Origin: Akkermansiaceae bacterium
GTDB lineage: Bacteria > Verrucomicrobiota > Verrucomicrobiia > Verrucomicrobiales > Akkermansiaceae
Assembly: GCA_011524615.1 (NCBI GenBank)
Contig: WTJZ01000235.1
Span: forward strand, 1 to 6,817
Reading direction: 5' to 3'
DNA length: 6,817 nucleotides
Both the position numbers and the translations under genes were made by a program. A model generated the notes under the pieces. The model was not told the DNA's origin, made no database searches, and saw nothing but the letters and a program-made list of their open reading frames with translations. How positions within the stretch are numbered: the first letter of the stretch is position 1; every line of letters begins with the position of its first letter. This document shows positions 1 through 5,323 of the stretch, one piece after another.

Positions 1-1
1 A

Positions 2-340
2 AAATACTCGAAAGGTTCTAAAGGAAACGTCAAAAAGACATTTAGCAAAAGCACTGACCTTGAATTAACCATTGAGTGTGTAGATAGTGGAGGAGATTCA
101 GAATTTGGACCGACCCTTAATCTTTGGAGCCATAGTCACGGTTCGAAAGATAGAACCGTGCTGGCTTATTGGGTCAATCTTGATGGAAAAACTGAATTAC
201 TTCATGAACTTAGGAACTTTCTCAAGGCTAATTCATTCAAGTGCGATGCGAGGGTTGAATCCGCCGTGATCAACTCTTTCAGAAGTCGCTCTCCAAGACT
301 AAAAGAAATCACACAAGACAGAACAAAAAGGTCAACCTAA
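2..340 (+). CDS. 3' end of an unrecognised protein (partial, left edge)
   Basis: One frame is open from the first bases of the window to a TAA at 338-340, giving 112 residues of a C-terminal part; the true start lies outside the window. I recognise no family. The visible part has no membrane segment. It contains a mixed stretch with LAYWVNLDGKTELLHEL followed by a basic, serine-rich tail ending DRTKRST, so it looks soluble. Base use is AT-richer than in the operon downstream: the first 60 bases contain 21 G or C, against 36 in 2821-2880. The stop codon lies inside the left arm of the hairpin at 334-377. The open frame could be chance, but 112 codons without a stop in AT-rich DNA favours a real gene. 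A GTG at 158 would allow a 60-residue version, which I consider less likely. Confidence 0.5.
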   Translation, partial: KYSKGSKGNVKKTFSKSTDLELTIECVDSGGDSEFGPTLNLWSHSHGSKDRTVLAYWVNLDGKTELLHELRNFLKANSFKCDARVESAVINSFRSRSPRLKEITQDRTKRST

Positions 341-377
341 CAGCATCCATTAGCTGTGCTCGCTACCGCTGTAGGTT
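334..377 (+). repeat. Bulged inverted repeat (hairpin) over the stop codon of the first gene
   Basis: AACCTAACAGC (334-344) pairs with GCTGTAGGTT (368-377) over 10 base pairs, with a single bulged A at 340. A second small stem, TAGC/GCTA, lies inside (351-354 with 362-365). GCTGT occurs twice (353-357 and 368-372), so an alternative fold with ACAGC at 340-344 is possible. No T tract follows, so it is not a normal intrinsic terminator. The left end ACCTAAC fits the RYYYAAC consensus of an integron attC R'' box overlapping a stop codon. The right arm lacks the matching GTTRRRY, so attC identity is doubtful. Confidence 0.5.
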
Positions 378-394
378 ATCGAGACATTAGAACT

Positions 395-545
395 ATGAGT
401 AAAATACACAGTGTAATTCCTGATCCGAATGACGAATTTGAGGGAGGTGTCCTGACCGTTTCGAGAGGTTCACGAAAACTCTCTTGAGAAAATTGTGAAA
501 AAAGAGAAGATTTATCTCTCTGAATACGATAAAGAACTACTGTGA
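395..545 (+). pseudogene. Possible small frame-split ORF between the first gene and the OmpA-domain gene
   Basis: An ATG at 395 opens 30 codons (MSKIHSVIPDPNDEFEGGVL...) ending at TGA 485-487. The frame one base further on is open from 456 to TGA 543-545 and reads like a protein C-terminus (EKIVKKEKIYLSEYDKELL). A single +1 shift anywhere between about 456 and 487 would join them into a product of about 50 residues. The second frame alone could start at GTG 495 and give a 16-residue peptide. Its stop overlaps the GTG start of the next gene, an arrangement compatible with translational coupling. There is no clear ribosome binding site. It could be a decayed gene, a coupled leader peptide or chance. 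I see nothing else gene-like in 341-541. Confidence 0.2.
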
Positions 546-1636
546 ACGAATACGTCTCTACTCCTATCAACCGCTGGAGCGGTAAAAACAGCGATAAGAA
601 AAGACCTCTAAGAGTAACTCTCGCACTCTTATTGGCCGTATTTCTTCATTACCAACTCTTTGATTTCCTAAGAGACCGTGACTTCTTTAGTCAGTTCAAC
701 CAAGAGGTCGAACTCAATACCGAGCAGGTACAAATTGATTCCCCTGTAGAGGAAGTCCCTGAACTCACGCCAACTGAGGTTGACCAAACCATACCTGACT
801 TTGCTGAGATCCAAGAAGAGATCACCGATATCGATGACATCTTACCTGAACTCAAGAACCAAGACCTCGACATCCGTGCTGAGGTCAAGGCTCCAGAACT
901 CTCGATCAAGATGTCAACTCCTGCCAAGCTTGGAGAACTCGATGGTGTCGTCGATGATATCGAACTCTCTCTCGATACCCAGAGCCTACTCGACGATCTA
1001 GGAGAAGGAACGATCACGGATTCCATCGCAGCAGAGGGGCAAGTCATACTCGAAGAAGGCTCCGTACAGGGAGAAGTCATGAACACGGACGAGATCTTTG
1101 ATAATAAGACCCTGAAAGGTGTCGGCGGCCTCTCCACCGATGGTGTGATGGAAGGCTATAGTTCTCTCGATGCGCTGATGAGTATGTCTACCATCAATCT
1201 CCAAGGCGCACGCTCAGCACTCCCTAGTGACCTCCTGTTCGCCTTCGGTAGTGCCGAACTTAAGACCACCGCACGCTTTGGTCTCATGAAGTTAGGCATG
1301 CTCATCGACCGAAACCCTAAGATGTACTGTATCCTAGAAGGACACACCGACACCATCGGCTCCGATAAGAGTAACCAACAACTCTCCGAAGAACGTGCAC
1401 AGGCGGTCAAAGATTACCTCGTGAACTCTCTCCGCCTCTCCCCAGAAAAGATCATCGTCATCGGCTTTGGTGAATCACGTCCGCTGGTCACTACCGGGGA
1501 TCAAAACCAACAAGCCCCGAACCGTAGGGTAGACATCCTCATGAGAAATCAGATTCCAAACTACTCTACTAGCGTCCAACGCGCCCAAATCATTGAGGAC
1601 TCGACTCCTACTCAGCGAGCCGAATTGGTAGAGTAG
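542..1636 (+). CDS. Membrane-anchored OmpA-family peptidoglycan-binding protein with acidic spacer
   Basis: This 364-residue protein probably links the inner membrane to peptidoglycan. Residues 1-22 are basic and cytoplasmic. One hydrophobic helix spans about 23-43 and contains His36. A long spacer from about 50 to 225 is very acidic (rich in E, D, L and I). An OmpA C-terminal domain spans about 230-335. That domain shows FAFGSAELK, EGHTDTIGS with Asp270, LSEERAQAV with Arg285, GFGESRPL and NRRVDILM. The Asp and Arg are 15 residues apart, the spacing of the diaminopimelate-binding pair Asp271/Arg286 in Acinetobacter OmpA, so binding should be intact. There is no beta-barrel and no lipobox. 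An in-frame stop at 530-532 makes GTG 542 the first possible start; it lacks a Shine-Dalgarno motif. The helix plus acidic spacer recalls TonB or TolA stalks, but no TonB C-terminal domain is present. The domain call is firm; the cellular role is inferred. Confidence 0.93.
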   Translation: MNEYVSTPINRWSGKNSDKKRPLRVTLALLLAVFLHYQLFDFLRDRDFFSQFNQEVELNTEQVQIDSPVEEVPELTPTEVDQTIPDFAEIQEEITDIDDILPELKNQDLDIRAEVKAPELSIKMSTPAKLGELDGVVDDIELSLDTQSLLDDLGEGTITDSIAAEGQVILEEGSVQGEVMNTDEIFDNKTLKGVGGLSTDGVMEGYSSLDALMSMSTINLQGARSALPSDLLFAFGSAELKTTARFGLMKLGMLIDRNPKMYCILEGHTDTIGSDKSNQQLSEERAQAVKDYLVNSLRLSPEKIIVIGFGESRPLVTTGDQNQQAPNRRVDILMRNQIPNYSTSVQRAQIIEDSTPTQRAELVE

Positions 1637-1714
1637 GTCACGCCCTCTGCAGTAGCGCAATTCGCGCAACATCAGACTAGATCCACCATCTTCTCACATC
1701 TTTGCAAAATGTGG

Positions 1715-1737
1715 CTTGCATCGCGTAAAAATGCAAG
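1715..1737 (+). repeat. Perfect 7-bp inverted repeat in the pre-operon gap
   Basis: CTTGCAT (1715-1721) is the exact reverse complement of ATGCAAG (1731-1737), with a 9-base spacer. A palindromic ATGCAT follows at 1740-1745, so the ATGCA core recurs three times within about 30 bases. No T tract follows, which argues against a terminator for the OmpA-domain gene. The layout fits a binding site for a dimeric regulator or a small hairpin. Function is inferred from position only. Confidence 0.4.
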
Positions 1738-1780
1738 TAATGCATAGTGTTCCCCGTAGTGACTCCGCACCTAGCGTTGA

Positions 1781-1805
1781 TTTTCTGAAGGATTCTCACA
1801 GAAAA
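1781..1805 (+). repeat. Perfect 7-bp inverted repeat, possible operator of the ABC operon
   Basis: TTTTCTG (1781-1787) is the exact reverse complement of CAGAAAA (1799-1805), with an 11-base spacer, about one helical turn plus one arm from centre to centre. It sits immediately upstream of a -10-like TAAAAT (1808-1813), so it would cover the -35 region of that promoter. A further copy of CAGAAAA lies just before the ATPase start (1874-1880). The arms are AT-rich and could pair by chance. Confidence 0.35.
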
Positions 1806-1807
1806 CA

Positions 1808-1813
1808 TAAAAT
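1808..1813 (+). promoter_or_regulatory. Candidate -10 box for the ABC operon
   Basis: TAAAAT matches the sigma-70 -10 consensus at five of six positions and lies about 70 bases before the ATPase start, in the only long gap near the operon's 5' end. No good -35 lies 16-18 bases upstream. The TTGATT at 1777-1782 is too far away (25-base spacer). Treat this as a weak call resting mainly on position. Confidence 0.25.
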
Positions 1814-1817
1814 TGGG

Positions 1818-1846
1818 GCAAGAGTAGAAAAAATTCTCCTTTTTGC
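1818..1846 (+). other. Imperfect hairpin in the presumed operon leader
   Basis: Bases 1818-1824 pair with 1840-1846 (seven pairs, two of them G-U). Inside this, AGAA 1826-1829 pairs with TTCT 1834-1837 around an AAAA loop, leaving a small internal loop. If transcription starts near 1820 this hairpin would be at the very 5' end of the message and could affect stability or initiation. I do not recognise a riboswitch or any known leader element. Confidence 0.25.
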
Positions 1847-1881
1847 TGTCGCTACGATCAGACACTCACTTATCAGAAAAG

Positions 1882-2607
1882 ATGATTGAAGTAAGCAACT
1901 TATGTAAAACATTCGGTACGAAGACCGCCGTCGACAACCTCTCCTTTGAGGTAAAGAAGGGCGAAGTCTTAGGGTTCCTCGGCCCCAACGGCGCAGGTAA
2001 GTCAACCACTATGCGTATGGTCACGGGATACTTCCCACCTACGAGTGGCTCGATCTCTATCTGCGGCATCGATATCTTAACCCAGCCAGAGGCTGCCAAA
2101 GCCAAAATCGGTTACCTCCCAGAGTCCGCTCCTCTCTATGATGACATGACCGTACGTGGATTCCTCGAGTTCGCCGCCGGGATCAGAGGTCTCGAGAAGA
2201 GAGCTAAAGATGATGCGGTAGAACAGGCGATCGAGACTTGCTTCCTCAACAAGGTCGCGCACCAAGCGATCGATACTCTCTCCAAGGGATACCGTCACCG
2301 TACCTGTTTGGCACAGTCTCTCCTCCACGACCCAGAGGTTCTCATCCTCGATGAACCAACTGACGGTCTCGACCCGAACCAAAAACATGAAGTGCGTCAA
2401 CTCATCAAACGTCTTGGCGAGACAAAGGCGATCCTCTTCTCTACGCACATCCTAGAAGAAGTCGATGCCGCATGTTCCCGTGCCGTCATCGTTGACCAAG
2501 GCAAAATCGTCGCGAACGGAACGCCTCAATCGCTTCGTGATGAATACAAGATGGACTCTCTCCACGATATCTTCCGCAAGGTAACCACTGCAGACACCGC
2601 AGCATAA
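1882..2607 (+). CDS. ABC-2 type transporter ATP-binding protein (GldA-like)
   Basis: This 241-residue cytoplasmic ATPase powers the transporter formed with the next gene product. Walker A is GPNGAGKST at 34-42. The Q-loop region reads IGYLPESAPLY, with Glu81 where many ABC proteins have Gln. The signature is LSKGYRHR at 133-140, the LSKGY form known in GldA/ABC-2 ATPases rather than LSGGQ. Walker B is LILDEP at 154-159 with catalytic Glu158, the D-loop is GLDP (162-165) and the switch histidine is His189 in FSTH. Length is slightly short for this family, as it lacks the C-terminal extension of drug-export ATPases. I chose ATG 1882 because MIEVSNLCKTFG is the normal family N-terminus; a TTG at 1843 would add 13 unconserved-looking residues. 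It is the first gene of the operon, 20 bases from the permease gene. Family is certain; substrate is unknown. Confidence 0.95.
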   Translation: MIEVSNLCKTFGTKTAVDNLSFEVKKGEVLGFLGPNGAGKSTTMRMVTGYFPPTSGSISICGIDILTQPEAAKAKIGYLPESAPLYDDMTVRGFLEFAAGIRGLEKRAKDDAVEQAIETCFLNKVAHQAIDTLSKGYRHRTCLAQSLLHDPEVLILDEPTDGLDPNQKHEVRQLIKRLGETKAILFSTHILEEVDAACSRAVIVDQGKIVANGTPQSLRDEYKMDSLHDIFRKVTTADTAA

Positions 2608-2627
2608 ACTCCAACCACCTATTAGAT

Positions 2628-3374
2628 ATGAAACAAACGTTAAATCATACTAAGGCGATCTATAAGCGAGAGCTTGGTAGTTACTTTAACCAACTCACCG
2701 CGTACATCGCGATCTTCATCTTCCTTATCTTTGTCATGATCATGACCTTTGCTGTGGCTCAGTTCATGCGAGTAGGAGATGCGAGCCTCCAGTACACCTT
2801 CTTCTACTGGCACCCACTGGTCTATGTTCTCCTCGTCCCGATCGTGGGGATGCGCATGTGGTCTGACGAGCACCGCTCGAATACCATCGAGCTCCTGGGC
2901 ACCTTTCCCATCAGCACTTGGTCTGCGATCTTAGGGAAGTACCTCGCCGCTGCGACCGTGTGGCTCGCCGCGCTCGCCCTCACCTTCCCGATCTGGATCA
3001 CGACGAACTACCTCGGAGATCCCGATAATGTGGTGATCTTCTCAGGCTATCTGGGGAGCTTCCTCACCTGCTTGAGCTTCCTCGCGATCACCTCTCTCGT
3101 CTCCTCCTTCTCTAAGGATCAGGTCGTGACGCTCGTCATCTCCTCCTTCCTCTGCTTCCTTCTCTTCCTCCTAGGCTTTGACCAAGTGGCGCGATGGATC
3201 CAGACCATGGCAGGAGAAGGACTCAGTGAGGTCTTTACCGCAACAGGAGTATGGGATCACTTCCGCTCACTCAATGTTGGCAACTTCCGTCTCCAAGACT
3301 TCGTATGGTTCGCGACCGTGATTTCCGCATCACTCGTTGGCACGAACTTCATCCTCACCTCTAAACGTTCCTAA
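2628..3374 (+). CDS. ABC-2 type transporter permease (GldF-like)
   Basis: This 248-residue integral membrane protein is the expected membrane partner of the preceding ATPase. Six hydrophobic helices are visible, at roughly 22-44, 60-78, 103-127, 137-160, 165-188 and 224-243. Two family landmarks are present. The N-terminal RELGSYFNQLTAYI corresponds to the RELxSYFxSPxAYI of GldF-like permeases, with SP replaced by QL. After helix 2, MWSDEHRSNTIELLGTFPIS corresponds to the cytoplasmic coupling segment usually written RLWAEERRxGTIELL. The length is normal for single-domain GldF/NosY-type permeases, so the transporter would use a homodimer (inference). The ATG at 2628 lies 20 bases after the previous stop with no Shine-Dalgarno motif; the spacer is mostly pyrimidine and A. 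Confidence 0.93.
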   Translation: MKQTLNHTKAIYKRELGSYFNQLTAYIAIFIFLIFVMIMTFAVAQFMRVGDASLQYTFFYWHPLVYVLLVPIVGMRMWSDEHRSNTIELLGTFPISTWSAILGKYLAAATVWLAALALTFPIWITTNYLGDPDNVVIFSGYLGSFLTCLSFLAITSLVSSFSKDQVVTLVISSFLCFLLFLLGFDQVARWIQTMAGEGLSEVFTATGVWDHFRSLNVGNFRLQDFVWFATVISASLVGTNFILTSKRS

Positions 3375-3394
3375 TCTCCTAACTTTATTCCTAT

Positions 3395-5308
3395 ATGAAA
3401 CAATTTAGCGCCAAGACAGGAGCCGCACTAGGTATCCTCGCTCTTATCCTCATCGCCTTCTTTGCTAACTGGTTCATCTCATTGATCCCAGCAGGTAATA
3501 GAGGCCTAGACCTAACAGAAGACCGCGTTCACTCCATCTCTGGTGGAACCAAGTCTATCTTAAGTGAACTCGACGCTCCAGTCGTGATCAACTACTACGC
3601 CACGCGCAAGAGCTCTTACCTCCCAAAAGAGGTCAAGCTCTACATGAAGAAGGTCGACAGCTTCCTCAAGCAGTACGAATCTCTCGCCAATGGCAAGATA
3701 CGCCTCGAGTACCTAGACCCTCAGCCCGATACCGATGCTGAGGACTCAGCTAATCTCGATGGAATCTCTGGTCAGCGCATCAATGATGAGAACATCTACT
3801 TCGGTCTCAGCGTCCAGTGTCTTGACAAGAAGTCTACAATCCCGTTCCTCAGCCCAGATCGTGAGACCATGCTCGAGTATGAACTCTCGAGCGCGATTGC
3901 AGAGGTAACACAGGCACAAAAGCCTGTCATCGGACTCATCTCAGCCCTCCCAGTAGCAGGCTCAGGGATGCCTCAATTCCCAGGCCAACCACCTCAGCCA
4001 CAAGAATGGGTCATCCACCAGCAACTCTCGCAAACCTTCGAGATTCGCAACCTAGGAATGGAACCAGCTGAGCTCAACCCTAATGACATCTCAGTCGTCC
4101 TCCTCATCCACCCTGCGGGTATCAGCAAGCAGACGGAGTACAAGATCGATCAATTCCTCCTCGGAGGAGGAACCGTCATCGCGGCTCTCGACGGCTTTAG
4201 CTACGCGGCGGCTGCGAATCAGCCACAGCCAAACCCAATGATGCCTCAGCAACAGCCGCAAGGAACCCCTACCGGCTCAACCCTCCCTACCCTTCTCAAG
4301 CAATGGGGTGTCACCTTCTCTGAGAACCAAACTCTAGCTGATGCGCGCTACCGTACCCAACTCCAGCAAGGAGTCGCCGTAGCGATACTCAGCCTCACCC
4401 CAGAGGCGATGCCACAGAAGGACGATATCGCGACAAAAGGGATCCAAGACCTCTTCGTCCCATTCCCTGGAGCCTTCACGGTCAAGGAGACCGAAGGCAT
4501 CGAGTCTACCGTCATGATTCAATCATCGAACAAGGCTGCTCTCGTCTCGGGTCAACAAGCCATGCGTCTAGATCCTAATCTCACTCGTCGTATGAAGCCC
4601 ACTGGAGAGCAGTACCCGCTCATGCTCCGCCTCTCAGGCTCGTTCAAGACCGCCTTCCCAGATGGTGATCCTACGAACTCAGTCGCTGACCAGGCTCAAG
4701 CAGCAGAGAACGGCGAAGAAGTACCACAGGATAACTCCCTCAAGACCTCACTCGAGTCTGGCACCGTCTTCCTCCTCGCAGACACAGACATGTTCACCGA
4801 TCAGTTCGCCTTCAGCGTACAGAACATCATGGGCATGCGCATGGTCAGTCCTCAGGGGAATAATGCGGCCCTCCTCCAGAACACGCTCGACATGGCTGCT
4901 GGGTCTAAGCACCTCATCGGAGCTCGATCACGTACAGCCTCTCGCCGCCCCTTCTCTGTCATCCAAGAGATGGAAGCAGACTTCGAGCAACAAGCTGGTG
5001 AGAAGATGCAAGAGCTAGAAGCAGAGCAACAAAGTGTCATCGCCAAGATCCGTGAACTCCAGACGACTAAGCAAGAAGGCAACCGCCTCCTCCTTGGTCC
5101 TGAACAACAAAAGGAAATCGCAGAACTCCGTGCTCAACAAGTCGAGTTCTCTCGCCAAATCCGTGACCTCCAAAAGGATCTCCAACGCCAAAAGGACTCG
5201 CTCTCCGCCAGCGTCACCTTCTGGAACGTAGCGATCATGCCTCTCGCCGTACTGATCACCGGACTCATCATCTACACCCGTCGCCGTAATGCTAGCAGTG
5301 CTAAATAA
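3395..5308 (+). CDS. GldG-family ABC transporter auxiliary protein (ABC_transp_aux) with C-terminal coiled coil
   Basis: This 637-residue protein is anchored in the inner membrane at both ends. Helix 1 is at about 9-31 and the last helix at about 608-628, followed by a basic RRR tail; the bulk should lie outside the cytoplasm. After helix 1 come family landmarks: the DLTEDRVHSISGGTKSIL block (39-56), VINYYATRKSSYLP (64-77) and LEYLDPQPD (104-112). These are typical of GldG and related uncharacterised ABC auxiliary proteins (PF09822). Two proline/glutamine-rich low-complexity segments interrupt the central domain (about 188-204 and 272-295). Residues about 522-605 are rich in Q, E, K, R and L with heptad-like spacing, a likely coiled coil just before the final helix. 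The length somewhat exceeds a typical Flavobacterium GldG. It starts 20 bases after the permease gene. No catalytic motif is seen. Family call firm, function unknown. Confidence 0.9.
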   Translation: MKQFSAKTGAALGILALILIAFFANWFISLIPAGNRGLDLTEDRVHSISGGTKSILSELDAPVVINYYATRKSSYLPKEVKLYMKKVDSFLKQYESLANGKIRLEYLDPQPDTDAEDSANLDGISGQRINDENIYFGLSVQCLDKKSTIPFLSPDRETMLEYELSSAIAEVTQAQKPVIGLISALPVAGSGMPQFPGQPPQPQEWVIHQQLSQTFEIRNLGMEPAELNPNDISVVLLIHPAGISKQTEYKIDQFLLGGGTVIAALDGFSYAAAANQPQPNPMMPQQQPQGTPTGSTLPTLLKQWGVTFSENQTLADARYRTQLQQGVAVAILSLTPEAMPQKDDIATKGIQDLFVPFPGAFTVKETEGIESTVMIQSSNKAALVSGQQAMRLDPNLTRRMKPTGEQYPLMLRLSGSFKTAFPDGDPTNSVADQAQAAENGEEVPQDNSLKTSLESGTVFLLADTDMFTDQFAFSVQNIMGMRMVSPQGNNAALLQNTLDMAAGSKHLIGARSRTASRRPFSVIQEMEADFEQQAGEKMQELEAEQQSVIAKIRELQTTKQEGNRLLLGPEQQKEIAELRAQQVEFSRQIRDLQKDLQRQKDSLSASVTFWNVAIMPLAVLITGLIIYTRRRNASSAK

Positions 5309-5323
5309 TCACTCCTTCGACTT

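Noticed and set aside
87..269. Plus-strand 60-codon frame in the left flank
   Set aside because: It overlaps the longer frame open from position 2, starts at GTG and has no recognisable domain.
484..489. TTGAGA as a -35 box for the OmpA-domain gene
   Set aside because: It matches five of six positions, but no acceptable -10 lies 16-18 bases downstream.
503..519. AGAGA/TCTCT hairpin before the OmpA-domain gene
   Set aside because: Five weak base pairs in low-complexity purine/pyrimidine sequence; expected by chance.
376..570. Minus-strand ORF of 64 codons
   Set aside because: It is antisense to the spacer and the start of the OmpA-domain gene, resembles no family, and has no promoter or partner gene.
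691..1137. Minus-strand ORF of 148 codons
   Set aside because: Very Ser-rich sequence that mirrors the acidic D/E/L codons of the OmpA-domain gene on the other strand; a shadow frame.
1655..1667. GCGC/GCGC mini-hairpin as terminator of the OmpA-domain gene
   Set aside because: Only four base pairs and no T tract follows.
1843..1881. TTG start adding 13 residues to the ATPase
   Set aside because: The added residues do not look like ABC ATPase sequence, while MIEVSNLCKTFG from ATG 1882 is the standard N-terminus; the TTG also lies in the leader hairpin.
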